From positions 390,959 to 454,958 of the forward strand of contig JAVSML010024618.1 in NCBI GenBank assembly GCA_038503035.1: a stretch of 64,000 bases of DNA. The letters are read 5' to 3'. The notes beneath the pieces are model-generated. The model was not told where the DNA came from and searched no databases. It saw only the letters and a list, made by a program, of their open reading frames with translations. The translations under genes and the position numbers were made by a program. How positions within the stretch are numbered: the first letter of the stretch is position 1; the number at the start of each line of letters is the position of its first letter. Of this stretch, positions 11,961 through 23,405 are shown piece by piece. Source of the stretch: Crocodylus rhombifer. Its lineage: Eukaryota; Chordata; Crocodylia; Crocodylidae.

Positions 11961-12866
11961 TGGACTGTCTTATATTACAGATAACAATTACTGAAAACTA
12001 CTACAAATGTAGTGTACTGTTAACTCCAAATGAAAAAATATATCTTCTTAAAGGAGCTTAAATTCTAATTCAACAAACCCTGTAGAACTTCCACTTTAGT
12101 TGAGAGATGTTCTGCAGATGTACAGTGAAAAAATAAATCAAATCAGAAATTAGGCACAGACACAAAAATAACTCCATTTATAAAAGATCAATAAGAAAAA
12201 TAAAGCCTAATCTTGAAATTTTAATGTGTGACCGCTCACAGTACATACTAACTTTAACACCACTCAAAATTATTTCGAGTTACTTTCAAATAGACTAAAT
12301 CTTGAAATACCTAGGTATAAAAATAGTTTTAAAGAAAGAGATATATCACAGAAGCAGTTCCATATATAAGCAGGTGCAGAGAAGAAAAGTACAAAGATGA
12401 AATGCAAGGGAGTTCTCAGCCAGGGAATGCTGTGTACAGCTTAAGGGCCAGAGGCTACTGAAGGCCATAGTCTGCCACAGCAAAGTTGGAACAGAGACTC
12501 TCATGAGCGATTTGAATTATGGAGGATATTCAGGATGAACTGTACAGTGTTCAGGTCAGTGGGGAACTGTAAAAAGGGCAAACAGATGGCCAACTAGCAT
12601 ATTACAGGTTGGAAAATCAGGCACCAACCTACAGCAGTTTTCTTCTTATGAAAATATAAACTAACAGCAATAGCTGGAAGTTTGACTTTTCATTATGATC
12701 ATGTGGTATTCATGATTCCCCTTTCAGCTAGACAGAGCTGCTTCTAGGGAGCTCAGCTAAAAACATGCCCATACATCCTTCTATTTTTTAAAAAACCTCA
12801 AATTACTTTAGACCCTTTTAGGATGAGCAGCAATTATCAGATTGCTATTCATATCATTGCAGCTGC
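11961..12866. other. Intronic DNA, nothing recognised
   Basis: AT-rich, with no repeat or exon recognised. Confidence 0.4.
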
Positions 12867-13920
12867 CTCAAATTCAGGGTGGATTTGATTTAAATCATGG
12901 TTTAAATCCCTGACAAGCAATTCTCAAGCTAATCATTGTTTTCTACAAAAGATACATTCTTGTTTTTGATATAACCTTAACGCATATTATTCAAAACACA
13001 GAGACAGATGTAGGTTTCATCTTTAGAAGGTGCACATTACACATTGTAAAGCAGTTACTTATTGTAATATTTCAGATTAATTTTGTAGCTGCATCAGAAA
13101 ATTGAATTATAATTTTGTTACTTTATTTACCAAAACTAATTGAAGCAGATAGTTCATCTCCCAATGCCTTCATAAGTATCTCCAATTCACTAGATTAATC
13201 ATGGATATTTGGGGGATATTTTTGCCACATTATTAGGAAACCAAATCAAGGCTGCAGCCATATGTGATTAGCTTGGGGCTATCTTCAAGATTTCTTCTCA
13301 TCTTTAATTTTTTTCTCCATTATACAGCCTGGCAAGCCTGCTGCCATGATACGTTAGAAGGGAAAACCTATCATTCCCTCATTAGATCTCAAATCAATGG
13401 AGAGACTATACTCAAAAACACATCCCTCAAGACTTCTGGAATATTCTGCTCAACATTTTTCCCTTTTGTTTCTAATACCCCTCACTCCTTGCTTTTCTCT
13501 CCAAACTCCTCCTCCTTGCCCAGATCTACTCCACCCTCAACCATCTACTATTCATTAACTTCTTGAAACTACTCTTTTGGAGAAAGGTAAGGGCTAGTAT
13601 CTGTGTACACAAACTTGCAGAGAGACAATAGGGCTGATGGGTAGGTAATAAGGTCTGTTCTCTCCCATCTCCATATACTACTGTTAAGGATGTTATCTCT
13701 GGAGACACAATCCACAGTCTGAGAACCAAAACTAAGCATCACAAAGATGCTTAATGGGATCTTCTAGACTGAGCACTGAGTCTCATTGGGTAGAGTAGTT
13801 TTCTCTAATCTTAACTAATCTCTAGAGGAGCATCTGGGGCCCCATAAGATTGAGCCTCTGTATAGTTCATGGCCTGTTGTGGCCTACTTATAACACTTTT
13901 CTAAAAAGATTATATACTAT

Positions 13921-15942
13921 TTGAGACACATTCATGTAATTAGAAGTTATAATCCCTACTCTATGACGATATCTTTATATAGGTTTATTGTGTTTAGAAA
14001 GCATCTTCAAAATCGGAGGAAAGGCAGCAAGAAGGCACAGCAGCCCCCCTGGCTCTCCAGAGACCTAGCGGACCTACTGTGGCTAAAAAGGAAAGCCTAC
14101 AAAGGATGGAGGATGGGATTCACCTCCAAGGAGGATTACTCCGCGCTGGTCCGGTCCTGCAGGGAGCAAACCAGGAAAGCCAAGGCTGCAACTGAACTCC
14201 AACTAGCTTCAGGCATCAAGGACAACAAAAAGTCCTTTTTCAGATACGTGGGGAGCCGGAGGAAAAGCAAGGGCAATGTTGGACCCCTGCTAAACCACAT
14301 GGGGCAACTGACAACTGACGCCCAGGAAAAAGCCAACCTATTAAATAGGTACTTTGCGTCAGTCTTTCATCAGTCACACGGGATGCCCATGCCTGCTATG
14401 GGACAGGGAAATCTGGGTGATGGGGATCCCCTACCCTCCATCAATGCTGACCTCGTGAAGGAACACCTTGAGAAGCTGGATACCTTCAAGTCAGCTGGCC
14501 CTGACAACCTGCACCCCAGGGTACTCAAGGAGCTGGCGGGCGTCATAGCCCAGCCCCTGGCATGCATCTTTGAAAACTCCTGGCGCTCTGGTGTAGTGCC
14601 TGAAGACTGGAAGAAGGCCAATGTGGTGCCGATCTTCAAGAAAGGGAGGAGAGTGGATCCGGCTAACTACAGGCCCATTAGCCTGACTTCTATCCTGGGG
14701 AAGATCTTAGAAAAGTTTATTAAGGAGGCCATCCTTGATGGACTGGCCCAGGCTAACATTCTAAGGGACAGCCAGCATGGGTTTGTTGCGGGTAAGTCTT
14801 GTTTGACCAATCTCATTTCCTTCTATGACCAGGTGACCTATCACCTGGACAAGGGAGAAGAGATTGATGTCATATATCTTGACTTCAAAAAAGCTTTTGA
14901 TCTGGTATCCCATGATCACCTCTTGGCCAAACTGCCCAGTTGTGGCTTTGGCTCCACCACGATCCGCTGGCTGGGAAATCGGCTTCGTGGTCGGACCCAG
15001 AGGGTTGTGATTGATGCCAGTCACTCATCGTGGTGCCCTGTGACCAGTGGGGTCCCTCAAGGCTCTGTCCTGGGACCCATACTGTTCAACATCTTCATTA
15101 ACGATGTGGACATTGGAGTCAGGAGTGGACTGGCCAAGTTCGCCGATGACACCAAACTTTGGGGCAAATCATCCATGCCAGAAGATAGGCGGGTGATCCA
15201 GGCTGACCTGGACAAGCTCAGCAAATGGGCAGACGAGAACCTCATGGTGTTTAACACCGAAAAATGCAAGGTTCTCCACCTTGGGAGGAAAAACCTGCAG
15301 CATCCTTATAGGCTCGGCAGTGCTACGTTGGTTAGCACTACAGAAGAAAAAGACTTGGGGGTCATCATTGACCACAAGATGAACATGAGCCTCCAATGCG
15401 ATGCTGCGGCTAGTAAAGCCACCAAAATGCTGGCATGCATCCATAGATGCTTCTCGAGCAAATCCCGGGACGTCATTCTCCCCTTGTACTCGGCCTTAGT
15501 GAGGCCACAGCTGGAGTACTGCATCCAGTTTTGGGCTCCACAATTCAAAAAGGATGTGGAGAAGCTTGAGAGAGTCCAGAGGAGAGCCACGCGCATGATC
15601 AGAGGTCAGGAAAACAGATCTTATGATGACAGGCTGAGAGCCATGGGACTCTTTAGCCTGGAAAAGCGCAGGCTCAGGGGTGATCTGATGGCCACCTACA
15701 AGTTTATCAGGGGTGACCACCAGGATCTGGGGGAACATCTGTTCACCAGAGCGCCCCATGGGATGACGAGGTCAAACGGTCACAAACTCCTGCAAGACCG
15801 TTTCAGGCTGGACATAAGGAAGAATTTCCTTACTGTCCGAGCCCCCAAGGTCTGGAACAGTCTGCCTGCGGAGGTGGTTCAAGCGCCTACATTGAACACC
15901 TTCAAGAGTAAATTGGATTCTTATCTTGCTGGGATCCTATGA
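13921..15942 (+). CDS. CR1 LINE ORF2, 5'-truncated but open
   Basis: A 673-codon open frame from a young CR1 retrotransposon. CR1 similarity starts near residue 32 (RRKGSKKAQQPPWLSRDLAD), so the first ~30 residues and the ATG come from the insertion site. The endonuclease domain is missing. The reverse transcriptase is complete: KSAGPDNLHPRVLKELA, then PIFKKG and NYRPISLTS, FKKAFD with catalytic Asp321, SGVPQGSVLGP, and FADD with Asp409-Asp410. The C-terminal region (LEYCIQFWAP, KLERVQRRATRMI, FRLDIRKNFLTVRAPKVWNSLP) is also complete. The product would normally nick and reverse-transcribe CR1 RNA at the target, but this copy cannot do so without the endonuclease. The open frame over 1.9 kb implies recent insertion. 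It is not a host gene. Confidence 0.9.
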   Translation: MRHIHVIRSYNPYSMTISLYRFIVFRKHLQNRRKGSKKAQQPPWLSRDLADLLWLKRKAYKGWRMGFTSKEDYSALVRSCREQTRKAKAATELQLASGIKDNKKSFFRYVGSRRKSKGNVGPLLNHMGQLTTDAQEKANLLNRYFASVFHQSHGMPMPAMGQGNLGDGDPLPSINADLVKEHLEKLDTFKSAGPDNLHPRVLKELAGVIAQPLACIFENSWRSGVVPEDWKKANVVPIFKKGRRVDPANYRPISLTSILGKILEKFIKEAILDGLAQANILRDSQHGFVAGKSCLTNLISFYDQVTYHLDKGEEIDVIYLDFKKAFDLVSHDHLLAKLPSCGFGSTTIRWLGNRLRGRTQRVVIDASHSSWCPVTSGVPQGSVLGPILFNIFINDVDIGVRSGLAKFADDTKLWGKSSMPEDRRVIQADLDKLSKWADENLMVFNTEKCKVLHLGRKNLQHPYRLGSATLVSTTEEKDLGVIIDHKMNMSLQCDAAASKATKMLACIHRCFSSKSRDVILPLYSALVRPQLEYCIQFWAPQFKKDVEKLERVQRRATRMIRGQENRSYDDRLRAMGLFSLEKRRLRGDLMATYKFIRGDHQDLGEHLFTRAPHGMTRSNGHKLLQDRFRLDIRKNFLTVRAPKVWNSLPAEVVQAPTLNTFKSKLDSYLAGIL

Positions 15943-16045
15943 CCCCAGCTGACTTCCTGCCCTTTGGGCAGGGGGCTGGACTCGATGATCTCCCGAGGTC
16001 CCTTCCAGCCCTAATGTCTATGAAATCTATGAAATCATAAATACA
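15943..16045 (+). mobile_element. CR1 3' UTR and tail of the 14 kb copy
   Basis: Contains the typical CR1 terminus gactcgatgatctcccgagg followed by tcccttccagccctaatg and two tctatgaaa repeats instead of a poly(A) tail. This is normal for CR1, which primes on a short octamer repeat. Confidence 0.85.
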
Positions 16046-16127
16046 ATTAAATAAAAAAAAAATCTGGATTTAAATAAAGTCTGATTTTTTTTTTAATACA
16101 CAGATTTTTATCCACCCTCTTGAAATT

Positions 16128-16868
16128 CTTCTCCAGCTAGCTGACTAAAAGTGAATCAGCTTTCTTCTAAGCAGCCAGTTCGAGTTCTACTAATTATATC
16201 ATTTTGCCTATACCCTAAGGAAAGTGTAGTCAAGTAAACACAAAAAAAGGGTTTCTTACTTCAAATTCAAACTCTGATGCTCACCCCCTCTGTAGACTTA
16301 GAGAAGCCTTATCAGCTCCTTATACATTCTGCTGCCCTCCATGAGACTGTAGTTGCAATGGCAAGGTTAATCTTGCAGAAGAAAATGGAAATACTGGTTA
16401 TTTATTGTTATTATATACTTAGTCACTATTTCCATATAACTAAAATTCTTGACTTGATATCTACTGAGCTGTGGCTTTCATGCATTTCAGACATTTCTCC
16501 TTTTATTTCATAAGTTGATCACCTTCTTCATCCTCCCTCAGTATAGGTATTGCAATGGACGAAGTCTTGACTATATGAAAATTTTGCATCAACTTAATTG
16601 GGGCCAGGTTTTTACACTTGTTCTTAGAAAGAGACGTGGCTCATTTAAAACATCAACTCCAGGTGACATTTGTGGCTATTTTTCAGTCCCTAAAAGCAGT
16701 ATGGCTACTTAAATAGATTCTAGATCTGCTTTTTATTTAACATTTATATTTCATAAAGAACGTAGAACACAGGAGTGGGAGGAATCTCCTGCGTTACCAA
16801 GTCCCAGCTACTGTAGACTACCAAGTCATAATTCCTTTCATTATCTTCTAAGGACTCATCAAGACAAG
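16128..16868. other. Intronic DNA, nothing recognised
   Basis: AT-rich with no recognisable element or exon. Confidence 0.4.
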
Positions 16869-17409
16869 CAGGGGTGTGCGCTTGCAGCGGCACAAACAGT
16901 AGTGACACACATCTGTGTGCCGCTGCACATGCCACTGCACATACACTTTTTTGCAGAACACATTGTCCTGCTGTGGGTAAACTCTCAATGCAAACTGCCT
17001 GTTCTCCTCCCAGCTCCCAGTGTGCTGCTCTAACCAGGCTCCATGTGCTGCAGGAAAAGGGCTGGCTGAGGGACAGGGTGCCTCAGCAAAGAGCTAGCTA
17101 GCAGAGTACCCCCACTCTGAGATACCTGCATCCCAGCCAGCCAGGGAGCGGAACATGGAAACGGGGGAGCACGCAGCCCCTCTCCTACTCTCCCACCGCC
17201 ACATTTGTCCCAGTGCACGTTTGCTCTCCCATCTCCACATTTGTCCTAGTGCATGCTATTCTGGCCTTCTTTGTGGCTTTTTCTGGGGTTTTCTTTGCTA
17301 CTGGGAAACTCTAATAGAAAATTTCACCCCGTGCTGTAAATCAGCAGCACTACGCATGGTTTAATATGTAACACATGCTGTTTGGGGCACCACAAACTGC
17401 ACATGCCTG
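16869..17409. mobile_element. hAT-like MITE candidate (~540 bp)
   Basis: The left end CAGGGGTGTGCGCTTGCAGC (then GGCACAAACAG) aligns with the reverse complement of the right end CAGGCATGTGCAGTTTGTGG (then TGCCCCAAACAG). No matching 8-bp flank is left. The interior is non-coding. Confidence 0.5.
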
Positions 17410-17429
17410 TATATGTGGATTTAAGCTGC

Positions 17430-18340
17430 ATCTTGAAACCAGTTAGATTTTGTTCCCACATATTCCTATGGGAATGTTGTTCCAGAGTGTCACTATTAGA
17501 AACCGCTTTCTAATTCCCAGCCAAATTTTACTTGTGGTTAATAGTGACCCATTTGTTCTTTTGCCAAAAACTGTCCTTCAGTTTAAAGAGCTCTTCTCCA
17601 CCTATGATTTATTTTAACAATGTTGTTAAAAAACAGCAGTCATATCCCTTCTCCGCATTTGTTCTGATAAGCTAAAAGAAACCAGGGTTTCAGAGGTCTC
17701 TTGTAATTACAGGCTCTCTATCCCCCTACAGTCTTTTAAAAGTTCTTTTCCATACCAGTTCCAGTTTGAATTAATCTTTCCTGAACAAAGATGACTAGAA
17801 TATTACACAGTACTCTGGATGAGGTCTTACAGCGCCCTGTACAAAAGGACTAATACTTCCCTACTTCTGAAAGAAACAGATTATCTAATAATGTCTAGAA
17901 AACATCTGCCTTTTTCTTATCTCCTATTTTGCCAGTTCTTTGCCCACCTTATGATTCCTGCACTAATCCCAGAGCTCTCTAGTGATTTGCTAATGATTTC
18001 CCATGTGGGCTATATGACATGCTGTACTGAAGTACAGAAAGATTATATCTGCTACATTCCCCTTATATTTAAAAAAAATCAGTTCTTATCAGACAAGAAC
18101 AACAGGTTTGTTTGCTATGATCTAACCTAGGTAAATCCATGTTGCCTTTTACCGTACTGATGTTCATGTCTTTGATTACTCCTTCCTTCAAAATTTGATC
18201 TAAATCCACAGGGAAATGAGTTATTGCTGATCCCTCAAATTATCCCACTAAATACTTTTATAGCCCTTCCCCAACACAATACAACCACAACCAAGTCTTT
18301 TAACCCTGTTCTTGCTTCACTACAGATGAACACGCCATTT
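17430..18340 (-). mobile_element. Old CR1/L3-type LINE fragment
   Basis: Minus-strand remnant with landmarks ttccagagtgtcactattag, cacctatgatttattttaac, gatgaggtcttacagc and aggtaaatccatgttgcctt. These match the CR1/L3 reverse-transcriptase 3' half. No frame is intact and it is AT-shifted, so it is ancient. Confidence 0.65.
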
Positions 18341-18472
18341 TAGCATACAATGCTGCTTCACCATCTTTACTTTTATTTTTGTCTTTCCTATACTGCAGAC
18401 ACTTTCCACTACCTGAGTTTCAGTCATGATTGCTATTCAACCCTATTTCTATTTCTCTCTCTGGGCACGTCC

Positions 18473-20740
18473 ACACCTGCAAGCACGTGCGCTTGCAGCA
18501 GCTCAAACAGAAGTGGTACAAATTTGAGCCGGGGCTTTTTGCCTCAGTGCACGTGCTCAGACATGCACTTTGTTGTGGAGGAAATTGTGCCACTAGGGGC
18601 AAAATAACCCAGCCTGGCTCCTCCCGGATCTTCCACCAGGGGGAGCTAGAGCCCAGGGCCAGCACCTGTGCTATCACTAGCAGTATAAAAAGCTGCCCTG
18701 TCCTGGCCCCAGCAATATAAAAAGCCACCCTGGCAAGTAGCTCAGGGCTACCAGCTCACATGAGCTTCTGGGGCCCAGCCAGTTGGTACCTGTGGGCACT
18801 ATCCCTTGTTCCAGCTGGACTGCTAAAGCAGCCCAGAGAGTTCCCTGCACCCTCTACCCACTGTAGCAGTCTGGCAGTGGGGGCTGCTGCCTAGCTGTTA
18901 CCTGCTGTGCACCTACCAGGTGTGGATGAGGACTGCAGAGCCAGTAGAGGCATCTGCCCTCTGGGCAGCTGCCAGTGGACTGTGGTTGCAGGGTTGGCTT
19001 TTGTGTGGCACTACTGTCATTTGTACCCCCTGCCCGGCCATCTGGGCAGCTATCACCTGGAAGATGTTCCAGGTGTGGTGGCCTGCTTCAAACTGTCAAA
19101 GCATGTCCTCCTGGCCCCATTTGGCCAGGAAGTCAGCCACAGCCAGATGGGTCAAAGGTGCCAGCTCTGAGCAGGTAGGGTCCTGCTACTGGCCTCCCTA
19201 GCAGGAATTCTGGTGTTCCCTATTGGAAAACTGAAAAATCCCTCATAAAACGCCCCCCCAAAAAAATCACTCCCTAAAATACCCCCAAATCCATGTTCCT
19301 CCACAAGTAAAACAAAAGACCACTATAAAGAGAGAGAGAGAGACAGCAATCAGTTGAACAATGTTTTATTGATATATCTAGTGTTGAAGCAAGTCTTTTA
19401 TCATAATAATAAAGTGAACTCTAAATACAGGTTTCATGAATTCATGAATACATATACTGCTGCCCTCCCACAGGGCAATGGCCCCCACACAAGGGGTTGG
19501 TCCCACACAAGGAGTATGGCCCCCCACACAAGGCAGTTCATCCCCCCAACGGGAGCCAAATGGCCCCCACAGGGGATACCACTCCCCTACAAGATCCACA
19601 TACCCCACCCCAGCCCCACAATTGCTGCCCCACCTGGCCCCATCCCCCACCAACTGCTGCAGCTCCCCAATGGCTGCTCCACCCCCCAACTTGCACCCCC
19701 CAGACTCCCAAGGCCACTCCCACAACCCCAGGCACCATCATTTAAAAAAAAACCTCAGAAAAAGAGGGAAAAAAAGCCTCTGCTTACCTGAAAAGTGGGG
19801 GGGGGGGCCTCCAGGGCCTCCTGGCAGAGGACCCCAGGCAGCACAGGACAGTGCAGGGGCAGGAAGGCCCGGGCTGGGGCCCCTGGGGCTGTCAGCCTAC
19901 CCCACAATGTGTGAGCCGGGCCCCAGTCAGACAAATGACAGCTCCAACTACCAGTAAGTGCTGGGTTTTTGTTTTGTTTTTTTTTAAGTATGGGGGGGGC
20001 CGCGATGGGGGGGCTTGGGGGAAATGGGGCATGATAGGGCAGGGGTTGGGGGGCTGGTGGGGGAGGGGGCAGCCCAAGCACGGTCAGGGGCCTTGGGGGG
20101 GGGCTGGCGGGGATGGCTATGACAGGGGTCAGGGGTCATCCCTGGCAGGGGGAGAGGCCAGCCACAGCAGGGGTCAGGAGCCTTGGGGTCCTGGTGGGCA
20201 GAGGGGTCATCCCTGGCAGGGCTCGGGGGGGGCTGGCAGGGGAAAGGGCCAGCTGTGGCAGTGGTTAGGGGCCTTGGGGGGGGCTGGCAGGGGGAGAGGC
20301 CAGCCACCGCAAGGGTCAGGGGGAGAGGCCAGCCCCAGCAGGGGTTGGGGGCCTTGGAGAGAAGGGAGGCTGGGGTACTGGGCAGGGCCATCGCAGTTCC
20401 CCCTCACAGTCCCTTCCCCCTTCCAGCCCCCCCGACCCCTTACTCACCAAGCCCTGGTGCTGAAACGCATGGCCTGGCCAGCTGCATGTTTCAGCACCAG
20501 GGCGAGGGGCAACCATAGAAATGCTCTGGCAGCCAGAACATCTCTATGGAGGACCCAGCCTCAGGTTGCCTCAGGGCACAGGTGGGGACCAACTCAAACT
20601 CTTTTTTTTTTTTTTTAGAGTCTGAGTCACAAGTTTGCAGCGTGGGGACCAGTTTTTTGTTCCCGCACATGACTGTTGCCTTGCCTCAAAGGGGTTTGAG
20701 GTGGGGCAAGAGGCATGTGCACACTTGTCTGGATGTGCCC
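18473..20740. mobile_element. TIR element with G-rich minisatellite core
   Basis: Inverted termini: the left begins GGGCACGTCCACACCTGCAA and the reverse-complemented right begins GGGCACATCCAGACAAGTGT, matching about 20 of 28 positions. Similar termini are found at 22551 and 40108, so this belongs to a group of hAT-like non-autonomous elements. I could not read a clean 8-bp target duplication. The interior holds a (GA)n run at about 19329-19343 and the G-rich array at 20080-20360. Long open frames in the core are compositional. Confidence 0.5.
20080..20360 (+). repeat. G-rich minisatellite
   Basis: Four to five degenerate units built from gggggctggcaggg, gagaggccagcc and agcaggggtcaggggcctt. 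The plus strand has many runs of three or more G and is a G-quadruplex candidate. Both strands are open over long stretches because of base composition only. Confidence 0.7.
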
Positions 20741-20974
20741 TATTTGGCTTCACTTCCTGAACCAGTAATTTTACTTCCTTTATTTTTGTTTTGCCAAGAA
20801 TGCTTGCATTAGTGTATAAGCAAGTTGCATCCAAGCCTGCCTTACATATAGCAAGATTACAACTCAGACTACAGACCTAAACATGCTACTGAACTTATAC
20901 ACTTCATCCTCACATATAATGTCAGTTTCAAAATTCCACCCAAGACAGCACACAAACCACCAGCAGACTCTCCT

Positions 20975-21115
20975 GATGCCTGAAGACAGGTGTTTGTGCC
21001 CAAAAGCTTGCAAAGAACAATTTTTCCAACTATTTAGTTGGTCTAATAAAAGATATCACATTTACTCAAAGAACTTTCTCTGTCTATGTACTTAGACCAA
21101 CACAGCTGCAACCAA
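20975..21115 (+). repeat. SINE-like dispersed repeat, intact copy
   Basis: Contains tgcctgaagacaggtgtttg, cccaaaagcttgcaaagaac, ttagttggtctaataaaaga and agaccaacacagctgcaacc. It matches the split copy at 10060-10860 and the inverted copy at 36085-36235. I cannot name the family. Confidence 0.65.
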
Positions 21116-22530
21116 CAACCCTGTATACACAGGTCTGCATTTTTATAAAAAGAGCAAGATGCAACTTATGGTTTCATACTGTTTAGAATAATTTTGACAA
21201 ACACAATAAGGAGAGAAAATCCAATGACCGGTTTCTCATACTGACTTTTAAAATCAGCCTCTAATGTGGATTCTAAACTTAGAGTGAATAATACTGGGTG
21301 TAATCAAATTCTATTTATGAGAATTCATAGCATCAGCTTATTTTGGTTATATTGAAACACTTTTCACAGCTTTGTATCATTTAGGTTTCATAAGCCAAGT
21401 GACAGGACAGAGGTGAGGAATAAGAACGGGAAGTGAGATTTGCAATAAGAAAACTGGGGGTACAAAAGGACATGAAGGTATTTAAGTTGTGTGACCAGAA
21501 GCCAAAGAAAACACACAGAGAAACAGAATAAAGATGAAGGAAAAGAGAGAGACCAAAAGAACTCAGTTTTTTTGTACTCACTTGGCTTCATGGAGCCTTT
21601 CTTGTGCAGCCCTAGAGTGGGAGCTTGGAGCCTGTCGCGGAGGCTGCTCTTGCTGCCTTGATGTTTGGTCACATCACATTCTCCCCAAGGGATACCCTGA
21701 TACTCACCTGCCACATCCTGTTATTATGTTCAGTAGTAGGGTTCCTTTCTGCAGGGAGGAGGATGTGCCAGGCATTGTCACCAGTGGGTGTTCCTGGGGC
21801 TCCACCTCCCCTACACCCCAGTCATGCACCAGCCTGTAGGAACAGCTGGGTCATGGACAGTCTGACTCCACTTGGATGTCATGTCCCAGTTCCTCTCACT
21901 CTTTCTGGCCCTTGGTGTTTGCAACAGTTTTCCTCTCTGCCACACAGGTTTACTTGGGCGGTGAGGTGACCCCAGTGATGGGTCTCCAAGCAGCCTCAGC
22001 CCACTCAGTTCTTTGCATAAGTCCTGTGGCCTTTCTCCTGGCCTTCAGGGCTTTAAATTAAATGAAAGAGAAGCAAATAACACAAACTCCAGGGAGGGGC
22101 CTTCACCCACTCCCCACTCACGCATCCTCCGTCTGACAACTTCACCGTCCCTCAGTGTCTTCCTCCAATCCGCCTCCCTTGCCATCCAGGGCAATGTATC
22201 CCTTTAAATATATCCCAGACCCCTCTGCTGGGTCCCTCTTTGGCCTCTTCCTCCAGCGTTCAGGAAGCCTTGGCTTGGCTCAGGGAGAGGTCTCGCAGTT
22301 CCTTCCCTCCTGCATCCCCCCAGCTGTTTCCCCACCACTGGCTTTCCTCTCAGCTGGGCAGTGTTTTCTGATGATGTCACCTGGACACACAGGCCCCAGC
22401 CACAGAAAAAAGCAGCTGATGAAGCACTCTGCCCCTCTACAGCTCATCCAGCCCGACTGTACCTGTTAACTAAAAATCAGCATTTTCCACAGGGTACCTT
22501 GACATTGTCACTCAAGACACCCTTTGTTAA
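21116..22530. other. Mixed repeat-like DNA, not resolved
   Basis: 21116-21580 is AT-rich and unremarkable. 21600-22450 is GC-richer and in places resembles the antisense LTRs elsewhere in this window: a TATA-like ggatatatttaaag reads on the minus strand near 22197-22214. I could not find matching termini or a target duplication. The tail near 22530-22547 (gttgagaaccactgctct) looks like a hAT terminus. Confidence 0.35.
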
Positions 22531-22550
22531 AGTTGAGAACCACTGCTCTA

Positions 22551-23233
22551 AGGCCGTGTGTAGACAAAATGGGAGGCATGTGTGCACAACACTTTAAAGT
22601 AAGCTAAATGCTTTTGCACCACTTTAATGGTGTTGGTGTTTTCACACCTTAGCAGTGTATTGTGCACTAATTCCAGCTGCTGTAGGAAATTTGGTGCCAT
22701 AATGTGCCTTGAATGACTTGAGGCACAGCAAACTAAGATTCCTCCGAGGAGTTTTACTTTGCTGCCCCTACAGCCACAGATCAAAGCACTGGGCTCTATG
22801 CAGTTCCACGGCTCTGCAGGAAGCCCTGCAGGAAGCCCGGCAGCAGACTGGGAAAACAGTCTCCGCCCAAGAAAAATGGCGAGCTGGATCTCCCCCCTCC
22901 CCTGAGCCTGACTGCACTGTGGGGGGCCCAGTGCTTCGCTCTGCAGCTGCGATGCCCCCCAGCACTGCCCAAGCCGGGTGCCTGTGGGTGGGTGCTGCCT
23001 GGGGGGAAGGGTTGCCGCTGCCGCAGAGGGAAGACACCAGTCCCCTCCCAGCCCCTGTAGCCCAGGAACCACTCTGCCCACCAGTAGCTCATCCTCCCCT
23101 CCCCGCCAAAAAGGCAGGTAAGTCAGCGGGGTATGTGCATGACACAGGGGTTTAATCAGCCCTAAATTGAAGCGGTGTTTTTTAAAACCCGCTGCTTCAA
23201 TTTAGGGCCCCCATTTCTGTCTACACATGCCCT
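22551..23233. mobile_element. hAT-like MITE (683 bp)
   Basis: The 16-bp inverted termini AGGCCGTGTGTAGACA and, from the right end, AGGGCATGTGTAGACA match at 14 of 16 positions. Near the right end is a perfect 15-bp hairpin stem at 23159-23173 and 23194-23208 with a 20-nt loop. The 98-177 aa open frames inside are not convincing proteins. No 8-bp duplication was readable. Confidence 0.6.
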
Positions 23234-23261
23234 AACAACCACCTTATCCCAATAAAAATGC

Positions 23262-23405
23262 AGTGAAGTACTGTTATCCTCATAATACACGTGGAAAAAA
23301 TGAGGAAAAGAAAAGACAAATTATTTGTCAAGTGTCTCCCAGGAGGCTAGAAGCAAAGCTAGGAACAGACTCCAGATTTCCCCAAGTCATAATGCATTAA
23401 GTAGA
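23262..23405 (-). repeat. MIR-type CORE-SINE fragment
   Basis: The order of landmarks (atcctcataatacacgtgga, aatgaggaaaag, tttgtcaagtgtctcc, gctaggaacagactccagat) follows the reverse complement of an old MIR. It is divergent, so this is by eye only. Confidence 0.5.

Larger units (their letters stand above)
12875..16119. mobile_element. hAT-like element hosting a CR1 insertion
   Basis: The left end begins CAGGGTGGATTTGATTTAAA and the right end finishes TTTTTATCCACCCTC, its imperfect reverse complement. Flanking octamers CTCAAATT (12867-12874) and TTGAAATT (16120-16127) agree at 6 of 8 positions, as for an old hAT target duplication. About 2 kb of the 3.2 kb span is the younger CR1 copy. The remaining host DNA, about 12960-14000, has no intact transposase frame. 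Confidence 0.6.

Noticed and set aside
19851..20618. 255-codon Gly/Trp-rich open frame
   Set aside because: Produced by the G-rich minisatellite; the opposite strand is equally open as a Pro-rich frame.
21637..22440. Fifth antisense LTR
   Set aside because: A TATA-like site is present, but TG...CA ends with a matching flank duplication could not be found.
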